Positions 27,327 through 37,588 of a stretch of DNA of 64,000 nucleotides are shown in pieces; the stretch's first letter is position 1, and every line of letters starts with the position of its first letter. A program made the translations under genes and the position numbers. The notes beneath the pieces were generated by a model. The model was given only the letters and a program-made list of their open reading frames with translations. It had not been told where the DNA came from and did not search any database. Source of the stretch: Polyangiaceae bacterium (GTDB taxonomy: Bacteria > Myxococcota_A > Polyangia > Polyangiales > Polyangiaceae); contig JAFGBI010000234.1 in NCBI GenBank assembly GCA_016933275.1, forward strand, positions 1 to 64,000, in the 5' to 3' direction.

Positions 27327-28877
27327 TCACGGGCTCGGCGGCGGCGGCTGGGCTGGGGTCGCCCCAGCCGCCGGCGGGGCCACGATCGGGGCGTTGGACA
27401 CGATGATGTCGGCGGGATCGACATCCGAGTCTGCCTCGCAGGGCCCGAGCTGAATCGTGACGGTGCGCGTCAACTGGGAGCGGTTCATGAACTCGTACGC
27501 CAGCCGCGACACCTGGAAGCGACCATTGTCGCTGTCGGGAGCGCCAGTGGCGATGTCCGCTGCGCCAGGATTGAAATTGTACATGTCCTCGGCGTGAAGC
27601 GTCAGGACGATGTCGAAGCGCCGTCCCGTGGCCGGTTCAGTCACCACCTTCACGTCCGTGCTCAGCCAGATGGCGTGCCCGCCGATGGCTTTTTGCCAAT
27701 TCTCCGTGGCGGGGTACGGATACCGATTGCCGGCGCCCACCGACACGGCGTCGCTGACCATCGAGTAACTGTCCTCCCGTCGCTCGGGGGGAGTGAACGG
27801 GACCTTGGATTGGTGGAGCACCACCGCCGCGCGCACCGCGTCGTCCACCGCTGAGCGGAGCACCTTCCGACCGCTCGCGTCCTGTGCCACGAAGCGCTCG
27901 TAGCTGAAGGAGGACTCGGTTCCCCCACCGAAGAGGTAGTGTTCGTAGGCATCGGTCGCGTCAACGAGATCGGCGCGCAGGAGCTGAGCGCCAGCGAGCT
28001 GCGTCCTCCATTTCGTGAGCGCGAGGTGGTCACCCACGGTTGGATCTCGGTACTTGGACGAGTCGATGTTGCCGTTTCCGTCGTCGAGAAACCCGTGGTC
28101 GTGTTGGATGGCCGGAGCCGCCGCCGGCCCCTCCTTGAACCTGGCGATCTGCGGGGGCGGCGGGGGCGGCGGGGGCGTGGCGTCCGTGGCGACGTCCTTC
28201 GGCCCGCCGATGACGTCGCTCGCGTCCGCCAGCAGGATCGGCTCCGGGGGCGGCTCCTCCACGTACACCGCCTTCGGCTTCTGCGCCGAGATCGGGAACT
28301 CGCGGGTGACGAACAGAGGGATGTCCACGATCCCCGTGGTACCCAGCTCCGCCTCTGGCGCGCCCGCCACCTCGAGCTCCGCCTGGAGCTCGGCGTGGTG
28401 CCAGGTGCCGTCTGGCTCCTGGGGAAGCACGAGGTTCTCGTTGAGCCCCTCGCTGTCAGCCATGTTCTCGAACTGCCCAGCGGCGAACTCCAGCCCCAAC
28501 ACCCGACGGGGTCGGTGCGCCTCGGCAGAGCCCTTCTCCGGTGTCGGATCCAACTCAATCGGCTGCTCGTAGGTGAGGGCGCGCCCCCCTCCCGAGTCGG
28601 CATCGTTCACGAAGACCGGACGCCGTTCGGGACCGCGGAGCTCGACCTGGCCGGTCAACGACGCGAACAGTTCGAAGTCGGTGGCCTTCTCCGGCTGGAC
28701 ACGAGCGAGGTAGCGCGCGAAGAGCTTGAGCGTGGCTGGGACGCGGCCAATGTCCGGCGCCTGCGATTGGCCCGCCCCGAAGCCCGTCAAGGACACGCGA
28801 ACCCGGAGCACCGCGTTGATCTGCTCGGGCTGGGGGGTGGGAATGGGAGCGAGGATTGCTCGGATGCCGTGGGCCAC
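27327..28877 (-). CDS. hypothetical protein convergent to the lipase
   Basis: GTG at 28877 gives 516 aa (HGIRAILAPIPTPQPEQINAVLRVRVSLTGFG...); normal composition, C-terminal region WQKAIGGHAIWLSTDVKV...MYNFNPGAADIATGAPDSDNGRF. Confidence 0.65.
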   Translation of the reverse strand: MAHGIRAILAPIPTPQPEQINAVLRVRVSLTGFGAGQSQAPDIGRVPATLKLFARYLARVQPEKATDFELFASLTGQVELRGPERRPVFVNDADSGGGRALTYEQPIELDPTPEKGSAEAHRPRRVLGLEFAAGQFENMADSEGLNENLVLPQEPDGTWHHAELQAELEVAGAPEAELGTTGIVDIPLFVTREFPISAQKPKAVYVEEPPPEPILLADASDVIGGPKDVATDATPPPPPPPPQIARFKEGPAAAPAIQHDHGFLDDGNGNIDSSKYRDPTVGDHLALTKWRTQLAGAQLLRADLVDATDAYEHYLFGGGTESSFSYERFVAQDASGRKVLRSAVDDAVRAAVVLHQSKVPFTPPERREDSYSMVSDAVSVGAGNRYPYPATENWQKAIGGHAIWLSTDVKVVTEPATGRRFDIVLTLHAEDMYNFNPGAADIATGAPDSDNGRFQVSRLAYEFMNRSQLTRTVTIQLGPCEADSDVDPADIIVSNAPIVAPPAAGATPAQPPPPSP

Positions 28878-29335
28878 GGCAGGACGGTAACATTTGGCGG
28901 GACCCACGGCCTCACCGTTCGCAGGGTCTGCGCTGGTGCGGTGGGGCGAGGAGGTGTCCAGTTTCGGGCGCCATCCGGGGGTTGATCGACGTCGACTGGT
29001 CCTGTCATTGAACGACGACTGCTTCTGCAGCCAGTCCGCCACGAGCGTGGAGACGGCCTTGACTTCCTCGGCGCTCCGTTGAACGTGGCAAGCGGTCCTC
29101 CAGGATCGGGAGCTCGAAGGGAACGAGCTACTGGATTGCCTTCGGGAGGGCCAGGGCGGCTCTGACCGCGAGCCGTTCCTGAACCAGACGGCCGCCGCCG
29201 AACGCGCAGCCACTCGGAACGGGAACCCCGCGCCTCCCACCTCCGTGGTCGAGCGCGCTCTCCCTCGGCATCCTGCTGCCGCGACGACCTCGGTCGGGAC
29301 AACCTTCGAAGGAGGTCGCGCGTCTCCCGGTCGTA

Positions 29336-32300
29336 CTACGGCACCACGCACACCTCGCTCAGGCCCGGTCCCACACGCCGGACCTCCACCCGCACGGGGA
29401 TGCGCTCCTTCATCTCCTCGACGTGGGTGACGAGACCTACCTGCTGGCCCTGGGCGTGGAGAGCGTCAAGCGCCTTCATCACGTGGCGCAGCGTGTCGCC
29501 GTCGAGGCTGCCGAAGCCCTCATCGATGAAGAGCGTCTCGATCGCCTGGCCACCGCTCACGAGGGTGGAGAGCGCAAGGGCCAGGGCGAGAGAGACCACG
29601 AAGGACTCGCCCCCCGAGAGCGTATGCACCGGGCGGGCCGTGTCGTAGTTGTCGTGATCCACGACCACGATGTGCATCGAGTCTCCGAGCTTCTCCAGCG
29701 TGTAGCGCGGCGTGATCTCGCCGAGGCGGAGGTTCGCGTGGACGAGGAGCATCTCAAGCGTGTACTGCTGCGCGAGCTGGCGAAAGGCCTTGCCATCGCG
29801 GGTGCCGACCAGCTCGTGGAGCTGCCCGAAGCGACCGGCGATCACCTGCTGGTCGGCGAGCCGCTGGGCGAGCTCGGCGCCGAGGACCCGGTGCGCGTCA
29901 TCGAGGCGGAGCTTCTCGTCGAGGGCACCCACCTCCTTCTGCAGGGCTTCGCGCCGGGCGTCGAGGGCTCGGCGACCGACCTCGAGCCACGGGAGGAGAT
30001 CCTCCGGCCGGGCGCGCGCGAAGTCAGCCGGTCCCGGCAGGATCCCGAGACGGAGCAGCTCCAGGGCGCGCGCGCAGGGGGGGCCGTGCTCCGCGAGGAG
30101 CAGGGCGGTCTCGCGGAGGTCCGCTTCCGCGCCCGTGAGCTGAGTCGACAGCCTCGTCTCGTCGGTCTCGGCAGCGCGCAGGGCGGCGTCGAGATCCGTC
30201 ACGGCCCGCGTGCGGTCCTCGAGGAGCTGCTGATGGCGCGCGCGCAGACCCTCCACCGGCCGTCCCTCCAGGAGCTCGCCCCGCTGCTGGCGAGCTCCCT
30301 CGAGCTTCGCCCGTCGTCCGGCGACGTCGGTTTCGACCTCGGCGACCTCGCGCCGCGCGGCGTCGCCGTCCCTGACCAGGGCCTCGACGGAGACGCCGAG
30401 CTTCTCCACCTCGTGACGGAGGGAATGCGCGTCCGCCTCGTTCCCCGCGTACTCGACGAGCGCCGCGAGCTCGCGCTCCGCGAACGCCTCCCCCTGCTGC
30501 TCGAGCCTCGGTTGCCAATCGGCGATGGGCCAGAGCGGCGCCAGCTTCTCTGCGGCGTTGTCCGAGGCCTCCTCCAGCTGCGCGAGCTCGTGCGCGAGGC
30601 GCTCGATCCGGTCGGCCAGGCCACGGAGCTCTCCCCTCGCCTTCTCCTGCGCGAGCTGCGCCTCCTTCAGTGCTCGGTGTGCCTCGCCCCAGCTCCGGTG
30701 GCGCTGCCGCAACGTCTGCAGCTGCTCGAGATCGCTGCACGCGAGGGCGGCCTCGTACTCGACCGCGATCGCGGCCGCCCGTTGCTCGGCAGCCTGCCGG
30801 CGCCGCACCGATTCCTCCATCCTATGTCGCGCCTCGTCTCGCTGTCCAACGAGCTCGCGCAGGTCCCGTTCGGCTCGATCGAGCTCATCCTTGAGGCGGC
30901 GTACCTGCTCCCGCAACGCGTCCTCCGTCTTGGATCGATAGGGGTGATCGGTCGCTCCGCACACCGGACAGGACTCGCCGGCCACCAGCCCTGCCCGGAG
31001 TCGCTCGACCGCCCCCTCGGTCACCTCGGCGCCGATCCGATGAGCATGGCGGGCGCGTTCATGGCGCAAGGCAGCCTCGCGCAGGAGCGGTTCAACCGCC
31101 GTGGCGTCGCGCTCGGCGCTGACGAATCGAGCGGCGTGGTCCGCGATCTCCGCGCCCAGGCGTAGCTGCTCCGCTCGCAGCTGGAGCTCGTCATCCAGCG
31201 CCGCCAGCCGAGCGACGTCGACGCCGTCGAGCTCGCCCGTGAATCTGGCCGCCTGCTCCCCGAGCACGGCGAGCGAGGTCGCCAGCGCGGGGAGTTGCTG
31301 CCGCTCCCGGTCGAGCTCAAGCTTCCGGCTCGGCTGCGCGCGGAGCGCGCCGAGGTAGATGTCGAGCTGCTCCTTCACGAACGCGCGCTCGCTGGCCCGG
31401 GGGGCAAGGTGCGCATGCGCCGCCAGCCAGGTCTCGCGCTCGACCAGCTCCCGCCGCCCGTTGTCCAGCCGGGCGCGCTCGCCGGCCAGCACCTGCTCGC
31501 GCTCGGCGAGCACGTCGCGCTTCGTTCTCAGCATCACCCGCCGCGACTCCAGCTCTTGCCCGAGCGCTGCGAGCTGGCTGTCGAGCGCGATCGCGCGGTC
31601 GAGCTCCGGCTGGAGGGAATGCCACTCGGCGCGGGCGCGCTCCGCTTCGTCTTGGGCCGCCGTGAGCCGCGGGCCGAGCTCGGTAAGCCGCTGGCGGAGC
31701 TCGGCGAGCGGCCCCGTGATGCGCTGGAAGACGTTCTCCGCAGTCCTTCGACGCTCGACGATGGTCTGCAACTGCCGCACGAGCTCTACCGAGACAGAAG
31801 CAGCGGCGAGATCACGCAGGCAGTCGCTCCGCCGCACCTCCACCTGCGCCCGGACTACGTCATCGAGGAGGGTCAAGGTCTCGCGCTGGCTCACCAGGGT
31901 TCGGAGCCGCTCGTCCTCGGCCCGCCGTCGGTCCGCGATGGCGCGGCCGATCCTCGTGTAGATCTCGGTGCCGGTGAGCCGCTCGAGGATCTGCGGGCGC
32001 TCGTCGGTATCGTTCGCCTTGAGGAAGGCCGCGAACTGCCCCTGGGCGAGGAGCACCGTGCGGGTAAACTGCGCGAAATCAAGGCCGACCAGCGCCTGGA
32101 TCCGCTGCGCGCATTCCTGCTTGCGGTTGGCGAGCAGCTGCCCGGAGCGGAGGTCCAAGAGGTAGATGTCCTCCTGGGAATGGGCACCCCGGCGCTTGGG
32201 GGCCCGGTAGCCCCAGTGCGCGCGATAGCGCAGGCCGTCACTCGCCAAGAACTCTGCTTCGGCGTGGGCGGTGGCCGCACCGCGTCGGATCACGTGGCGG

Positions 32301-32545
32301 GCATCGCCGAGCGTGGCCTCGCCGAGCGCGCTCTCGAAGGCGATCCCTCGCGCGCCCGCCCCGCTCAGGCGAGGCACCTCATGATAGAGCGCTAGGCACA
32401 GGGCATCGAGCAGGGAGCTCTTGCCCGAGCCAGTAGGCCCCACGATGGCGAAGACCCCTGCCGAGCGGAGGGGCTCTCGATCGAGATCCACCACGAACGT
32501 GCCCAGCGACGCGATGTTGGAGCCGGAGATGGAGAGGACCCTCAC
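29336..32545 (-). CDS. sbcC: SbcC-type exonuclease subunit (AAA ATPase, coiled coil, zinc hook)
   Basis: AIVGPTGSGKSSLLDALCLALY Walker A, ESCPVCGATDHPY zinc hook, TLSGGESFVVSLALALALS signature, LFIDEGFGSLD Walker B. Confidence 0.95.
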   Translation of the reverse strand: MRVLSISGSNIASLGTFVVDLDREPLRSAGVFAIVGPTGSGKSSLLDALCLALYHEVPRLSGAGARGIAFESALGEATLGDARHVIRRGAATAHAEAEFLASDGLRYRAHWGYRAPKRRGAHSQEDIYLLDLRSGQLLANRKQECAQRIQALVGLDFAQFTRTVLLAQGQFAAFLKANDTDERPQILERLTGTEIYTRIGRAIADRRRAEDERLRTLVSQRETLTLLDDVVRAQVEVRRSDCLRDLAAASVSVELVRQLQTIVERRRTAENVFQRITGPLAELRQRLTELGPRLTAAQDEAERARAEWHSLQPELDRAIALDSQLAALGQELESRRVMLRTKRDVLAEREQVLAGERARLDNGRRELVERETWLAAHAHLAPRASERAFVKEQLDIYLGALRAQPSRKLELDRERQQLPALATSLAVLGEQAARFTGELDGVDVARLAALDDELQLRAEQLRLGAEIADHAARFVSAERDATAVEPLLREAALRHERARHAHRIGAEVTEGAVERLRAGLVAGESCPVCGATDHPYRSKTEDALREQVRRLKDELDRAERDLRELVGQRDEARHRMEESVRRRQAAEQRAAAIAVEYEAALACSDLEQLQTLRQRHRSWGEAHRALKEAQLAQEKARGELRGLADRIERLAHELAQLEEASDNAAEKLAPLWPIADWQPRLEQQGEAFAERELAALVEYAGNEADAHSLRHEVEKLGVSVEALVRDGDAARREVAEVETDVAGRRAKLEGARQQRGELLEGRPVEGLRARHQQLLEDRTRAVTDLDAALRAAETDETRLSTQLTGAEADLRETALLLAEHGPPCARALELLRLGILPGPADFARARPEDLLPWLEVGRRALDARREALQKEVGALDEKLRLDDAHRVLGAELAQRLADQQVIAGRFGQLHELVGTRDGKAFRQLAQQYTLEMLLVHANLRLGEITPRYTLEKLGDSMHIVVVDHDNYDTARPVHTLSGGESFVVSLALALALSTLVSGGQAIETLFIDEGFGSLDGDTLRHVMKALDALHAQGQQVGLVTHVEEMKERIPVRVEVRRVGPGLSEVCVVP

Positions 32546-33825
32546 GCGGACTCCCCCTCCGTCATCACCGCGGTCATGACCTCTTCGAACGCCGCCCGGA
32601 CGGGATCGGGCGGTGGTGCCCCGTGCCTGCGCTGCCAGGCGAGCGCGAAGACCTCGAGCGGCGCGGCCCGATCACCGAGGCGCCAGGTGGGCTCGGCAGC
32701 GGCCCGGGACTCGCCGACCATCGGTGCAGGAGCCTCGGGGGGAAACCGGCGGGGAGAGCCGACGAGGCGCAACGGCCTCCCCGAGCAGAGCTTCTCCACG
32801 CGCGCGCGGAGATCGGGCAAGGTCCCATCGTCCAGGAGCTCGAGCTCGACGAAGGGGTAGAGGGCGCGAGGCCTGTCCGCGTAGTCCGCCCAGGCCACGG
32901 CCGCGAACGCCCTGGCGAGGTCGTCCCAGCTCCCCGGCTGTTCGGGGATGCGCAGGAGGGGGACGAAGACGGGCACCTCGATCTCGCTCACCGCTGGCGT
33001 GGCCCCCCGCGCGGCGAGCTCGACGAGCAGGATCCGATGACGATAGCGCCGCTCGTCGAAGTCGATGGCGAAGGGGCTGCCACTGTAGTGGATCCGTTCA
33101 CCACCCACCCGCTGACCACGGTGCAGGTGCCCCAGCGCAAGGTAGTCGAGCCCCTCGGCGATCCCCTCGACGCCGATCCCGTCGATCCCACCCACGAGGA
33201 GGTGCTCGCTGCCCGCCTTCTGGCCCCCACCGAGCGTGAGGTGCCCCATGCCGATCAAGGGCTTCTCGGGGGCGAGACGCTCGGCCTGCGCGCGGAGCGT
33301 GGCGTACAGAGCGCCGAGGCTCCGTTCGTACGCGACCGCCGGGGACTCGTCCGGCCCGAGACGGCAATCGAGGTCGGACACCCGCAGAAAGGGCACCGCG
33401 AGGCAGACCGCAAGGAGGTCACCCCGAACGTCGCGGAGGGGGACCAGCGCCTTCTCGGCCAGGTCGGGAGCGCGTTGGTCGAGCCCGCCGACGATCGCGA
33501 GCCGGCCCAGGGCTTGGCCGAAGGGGCGCGCGGTCTCGAGCCGCAGCGCGGAGTCGTGATTCCCCCCGGTGAGAACGACGGTCGTGTGCGGACAGTCCCG
33601 ATGCATCCCCACGAGGAAGTCCGCGAGCCACCGCTGGGCCGGCGCGGACGGGCTCACGATGTCGTAGATGTCGCCCGCGACGAGCAGGGCGTCCACCTTC
33701 GCTGCTCGGCATTGCTGGCGCAGCCATTCGAGGAACCGCCCCTGCTCGTCGAGACGATCGTGACCCGCCAGATCGAGCCCGAGGTGCCAATCGGAGGTGT
33801 GGATGAAGCGCACGACCCGCATCAT
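32542..33825 (-). CDS. sbcD: SbcD-type exonuclease subunit (metallophosphoesterase)
   Basis: RFIHTSDWHLG, LLVAGDIYD, LTGGNHDS, YLALGHLHRGQ; 4-bp overlap with sbcC. Confidence 0.95.
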   Translation of the reverse strand: MMRVVRFIHTSDWHLGLDLAGHDRLDEQGRFLEWLRQQCRAAKVDALLVAGDIYDIVSPSAPAQRWLADFLVGMHRDCPHTTVVLTGGNHDSALRLETARPFGQALGRLAIVGGLDQRAPDLAEKALVPLRDVRGDLLAVCLAVPFLRVSDLDCRLGPDESPAVAYERSLGALYATLRAQAERLAPEKPLIGMGHLTLGGGQKAGSEHLLVGGIDGIGVEGIAEGLDYLALGHLHRGQRVGGERIHYSGSPFAIDFDERRYRHRILLVELAARGATPAVSEIEVPVFVPLLRIPEQPGSWDDLARAFAAVAWADYADRPRALYPFVELELLDDGTLPDLRARVEKLCSGRPLRLVGSPRRFPPEAPAPMVGESRAAAEPTWRLGDRAAPLEVFALAWQRRHGAPPPDPVRAAFEEVMTAVMTEGESA

Positions 33826-34010
33826 GCTCGATTCTGGACCGATCGGCTCCTTCCTCGAGCAGCTCCGAAGCGTGAGCCGGAATCCGCGGGACGGGTGACT
33901 GACGGGCATCGCGCTTGCGTGCTCCTCGGTCGCCGGGCCACAATCCCGTCCCGCGCGGTCCCGGGTCGGGCCGGGAGGGCAGTCAAGGAACGAGCGTCGG
34001 GAGGACGACG

Positions 34011-36008
34011 ATGAGAAGCTCTGTCGGTTGGGTGCTTGGCCTCGGGTGGTGGGTGTTGGCCTGCAGCGGCACGAGCCAGGACGAACCCCTCACCTCCCTC
34101 GGGTCTGGCGGCACCAACGCGGAGGGCAACGAGCGCGCCGGCGCGGGGAATGGCGGGGCGGGCAACCCCTGCGGCTCCGCCGATCCGACCCTGGCCGAAG
34201 CGGACGCGGAGGAGCTCTTCGGGTTTGCCACGGTGCCGACCTTCGATCTCTTCCTCCCCGCGGACGATTGGGAGGCGCTCGAGCTCCACGCCGTGGACGA
34301 GCAATTCACCGAGGCCGAGGCCTGCTTCGAGGGGCGCTCGATCGGCCGGGTGGGGCTCCGGTTCAAGGGGTCCTACGGCTCGCTCTACAACTGCTTCGAG
34401 GAACCCGGGGTCAACACCTGCCGCAAGCTCGGGATGAAGCTCAAGTTCGACAAGTACGACCCGGACCAGCGCTTCTTCGGCCTGAAGCGCCTGAACCTCC
34501 AGGGAAACCGCTACGACGCCACCTATCTCAAGGAACGGCTCGCCTACGACATCTATCGGGCCGCCGGGATCGTCTCCCCCCGGGCGGCCTGGGCGCTCGT
34601 GCGCGTCAACGACGAACCGCAGGGCCTGTTCGGGATGGTCGAGGCAATCGACGGCCGGTTCACGGCGGATCGCTGGCCCGAGAACGGGGACCAGAATCTC
34701 TACAAAGAGACCTGGCCCATCAACACCGACGCCGAGTGGGTGACCGAGCGACTCAGGACCAACGAAGAAACGGCGGACGTCTCCGCCTTCGTCGCGTTCT
34801 CGCAAGCGATGCTGGACGTCGACGAGACGGACGGCGAGCGCTTGCGTGAGACCCTCGGGCGGTTCGTGGACCTCGACTACTTCGCCCGCTACATGGCGGC
34901 AGACGATGCCGTGGCCGCCTACGACGGCGTCACGGCCTACTACACGAGCAGCGACGCGCTGTGGTCCGGGAACCACAACTTCTACCTCTACCAGGAGGCA
35001 CCCGAACACTTCACGATCATCCCCTGGGACCTCGAGTCGTCGATGCTCCCGAACACCGGGTTCGGTGACGTGCCGCACTGGACCCGAGTGCCGGAGGACT
35101 GCGGCGAGCGCTACCACGCGTGGGGTACCGAGGTACTGGCGATCGCGCCCGGTTGCGACCGCGTGTTCCGCGCGCTGGCCGCCGATCTCACGAGCTACCG
35201 CGAAGCCGGCGAGGCGCTCCTCGCGGGCCCATTCTCCGAGGAGATGCTCCTCGCGGCCATCGACGAGCACGCGGCGTTCATCCGCGAGCACGCCGTCGCC
35301 GACCCGCACGGCCCGGGCGAAACGGCCTTCGAGAGCGACCTCCAGTATCTGAAGAGCCAGCTGCCCCTCCTCGTCGCTCGCTTCGAGCACCTGCTGACCG
35401 GCGATACCTGGACCAGCCTCTCGTTCGGCACGACCGTGGTGAACGGCTTCGAGGAACAGGACGATTTCGGCCTCGTCATGGGCCCAGAGTTCCTGGCGAA
35501 CCCGACGTCGACCATTTCCATCGCGATCAACACGACGAACCCGATGGGAGGGGGCCAGGATGTCCTGATGAGCTTCGAATATCGAAACGAGGACGAACCC
35601 TGGCAGCAATGGATCCACTACCGGGCCCCGCTGGCGGAGGGTCTGGTGGACGTGCGCTCGATGACCGGTATCCGCATGTGGGTGCGCGCGGACCAGCCGC
35701 GGATCTTGCGGTTCGACCTCGACAGCCCGGAGGAATCGGCGGCGGTGGAGGGGATCCGCCTCGGCTGGGAGGTGCCGCTCACCTCGGAGCCGACGCAGGT
35801 GGAGGTGCGGTTCGCCGACGCGCGCGTGCCCGATTGGGCCATCGATCAAGGTCGTGACCCCGGCGACGACCCGCAAGCCATCCTGGCCAACGTGAGCGGG
35901 CTCGCCTTCCACCCGATGTGCGTCAATCGGGGCTCGACCGGGTTCCTCCCCGAAGGCGAGACGGACGCCGGGTTCTTCGCGGTGGACGACCTCGAGTTCT
36001 TCAGGTGA
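34011..36008 (+). CDS. CotH-family lipoprotein
   Basis: Lipobox-like VLACSG after signal, Gly/Asn-rich linker, RVGLRFKGSYGSL...KLKFDKYDPDQRFFGLKRLNLQGNRYDATYLKERLAYDIYRAAGI...FGMVEAID. Confidence 0.88.
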   Translation: MRSSVGWVLGLGWWVLACSGTSQDEPLTSLGSGGTNAEGNERAGAGNGGAGNPCGSADPTLAEADAEELFGFATVPTFDLFLPADDWEALELHAVDEQFTEAEACFEGRSIGRVGLRFKGSYGSLYNCFEEPGVNTCRKLGMKLKFDKYDPDQRFFGLKRLNLQGNRYDATYLKERLAYDIYRAAGIVSPRAAWALVRVNDEPQGLFGMVEAIDGRFTADRWPENGDQNLYKETWPINTDAEWVTERLRTNEETADVSAFVAFSQAMLDVDETDGERLRETLGRFVDLDYFARYMAADDAVAAYDGVTAYYTSSDALWSGNHNFYLYQEAPEHFTIIPWDLESSMLPNTGFGDVPHWTRVPEDCGERYHAWGTEVLAIAPGCDRVFRALAADLTSYREAGEALLAGPFSEEMLLAAIDEHAAFIREHAVADPHGPGETAFESDLQYLKSQLPLLVARFEHLLTGDTWTSLSFGTTVVNGFEEQDDFGLVMGPEFLANPTSTISIAINTTNPMGGGQDVLMSFEYRNEDEPWQQWIHYRAPLAEGLVDVRSMTGIRMWVRADQPRILRFDLDSPEESAAVEGIRLGWEVPLTSEPTQVEVRFADARVPDWAIDQGRDPGDDPQAILANVSGLAFHPMCVNRGSTGFLPEGETDAGFFAVDDLEFFR

Positions 36009-36107
36009 GCTTCTCCCGCGCACGCTTCACCTGGGCCACGCACTCGCGTTGCCGATGTTCGTCGCGGCTTGCGGCGACCGTCAGGGTCGCGCCGGTACGA
36101 GGACCAC

Positions 36108-36220
36108 CTAGAGCGCCGATCAGGTTGCCAACAGCAACGGCAGCGCTAGAGAGATCTGCTGCCGGTTCGGTGCTCTAGGTTGTTGATTTGACGCAGCAAT
36201 CAACCTGATTGCTGCTCTAG
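36108..36220. repeat. dispersed intergenic repeat, copy C (short, - orientation, central hairpin deleted)
   Basis: CTAGAGCGCCGATCAGGTTGCCAACAGCAACGGCAGCGCT|AGAGAGATCTGCTGCCGGTTCGGTGCTCTAGGTTGTTGATTTGACGCAGCAATCAACCTGATTGCTGCTCTAG. Confidence 0.88.
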
Positions 36221-36280
36221 CTCCAGCCCCGCAAATCGGGGGCCGACTGCAGCGCCGGCTTCGACACCAACGGGCGGTTC

Positions 36281-36312
36281 TGACGCCGCAGTCAACCTGA
36301 TTGCTGCTCTAG
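36281..36312. repeat. dispersed intergenic repeat, copy D (solo end hairpin, - orientation)
   Basis: TGACGCCGCAGTCAACCTGATTGCTGCTCTAG, near-identical to the end of copy C. Confidence 0.8.
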
Positions 36313-36331
36313 CGGCTGGGTGCTGCCTGGT

Positions 36332-37588
36332 TCAACGAATGATGGGCGCCGAGGCGCAGCCGAACATCAGCTCGAGACGTAGCTCTGGATCGGACTGAAC
36401 GAGGGAACAGCTCTCGGAGCAGAGGCGGACGCGCTCGGTCGCCGCATCGAAATACCACCCCTGGGTGCAGTCTGGGTCCTGGGATCGCAGGATCTGGATG
36501 GGATCGGTCCCGCCCGGCCAGATGAACAAGTTGATCGCGTCAGAGGAGACCTCCTGTCCCGCTGGCGGCGTTCCCAGGCCATAGTCGCAGCTGATGACCC
36601 GCCCCGCGATGGTCTCGAGGGTCTGCTCGAGCGCGGTGGAGAAGTCCGCTACCTCGACCAGATCGAAGTGGCAGTAGGGCACCCTGTCGTGCGTGCAGCC
36701 GTTGCCGAGGGAGGTACCGCCGAACTCGGCAGCCTCCGAGAGCCACCACCGGTTGTCCAGGCCGGTGTCCATGTGCTGCTCGCTGCCCGGGGAGCCGAGC
36801 ACGAAGGTCTTGATGTCGAGGTCCTGGTTCGCGCTCGTGATCGCATCGATCACCGGCTGCTCGTAGCCGCTGCCCGCCGCGCACTGACCCGGTTCGCAGC
36901 CGAGGGTTAGGGTGGGCGTGCCGTCGGTCATGAGGAGGATGTACTTCTGGCCCACCACGTTGGCGTTCCGGTACGCCTCGACGGCGACGTTGTAGGCGTC
37001 GTGCGTCGGGGTACAGGTCTCCGTCTGGATGGCGTTCAACCCATCCACCACGCGCTGGCGATGCCCGTTGACATCGAGGATCTCTGGCGTGATGGCGGCA
37101 GCGACGTTGACGCACTCCTCGGACCCGCCGGGATTGCCGCTCACCACGCGGTTCGGGTAGCCGAGGAGGCCCACCGCGGTGGTCCCGGGAAGGTTCTGCA
37201 CCGCATCGATCAGCGCGTCACGGGTCGCATCCCACTTGGGACGCCCGTTGGTGTTGGCGGCTTCCGCGTCCATCGAGGAGCTGGCGTCCACGACGAGGAA
37301 CAGACTGGAGCCCATGGGTTCGGGCTCGGCAGACCAGCCCGTGCAGGCGCCGGTCCGAGCGGCATCGATATCGGCGTCGGTGACCGCCACTGCCCCGCCG
37401 CCAAACTCCTCGGCCTGGAGCGGATCGGGCACCCCGTCACCATCCACGTCCCGGAACTGCGGGATGTTCGCGCCGCCGCCGGTTCCATCCGGGTCATCGA
37501 TCCCGTTGTCGTCCTCCTCCGCACAGCTGACGGGTACGAAGAGCCCGAACAACGTACATGCAACCAACGCCGCGCAACGCCTTGCCAT
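36332..37588 (-). CDS. VWA-domain lipoprotein
   Basis: FVPVSCAEEDD lipobox-like, FLVVDASSSMDAEAAN MIDAS motif, LLMTDGTPTLTLG. Confidence 0.85.
   Translation of the reverse strand: MARRCAALVACTLFGLFVPVSCAEEDDNGIDDPDGTGGGANIPQFRDVDGDGVPDPLQAEEFGGGAVAVTDADIDAARTGACTGWSAEPEPMGSSLFLVVDASSSMDAEAANTNGRPKWDATRDALIDAVQNLPGTTAVGLLGYPNRVVSGNPGGSEECVNVAAAITPEILDVNGHRQRVVDGLNAIQTETCTPTHDAYNVAVEAYRNANVVGQKYILLMTDGTPTLTLGCEPGQCAAGSGYEQPVIDAITSANQDLDIKTFVLGSPGSEQHMDTGLDNRWWLSEAAEFGGTSLGNGCTHDRVPYCHFDLVEVADFSTALEQTLETIAGRVISCDYGLGTPPAGQEVSSDAINLFIWPGGTDPIQILRSQDPDCTQGWYFDAATERVRLCSESCSLVQSDPELRLELMFGCASAPIIR

Noticed and set aside
28878-29335. Upstream extension of ORF 27327..29351 as part of the protein
   Set aside because: N-terminal ~160 aa is Arg/Ser/Pro-rich, typical of non-coding read-through; GTG at 28877 is a better start.
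29423-31165. 580-aa plus-strand ORF opposite sbcC
   Set aside because: Antisense shadow of a clearly coding SbcC with Walker A/B and zinc hook.
33822-36023. 733-aa minus-strand ORF opposite the CotH gene
   Set aside because: Shadow ORF of high-GC third-position bias; plus strand encodes recognisable CotH motifs.
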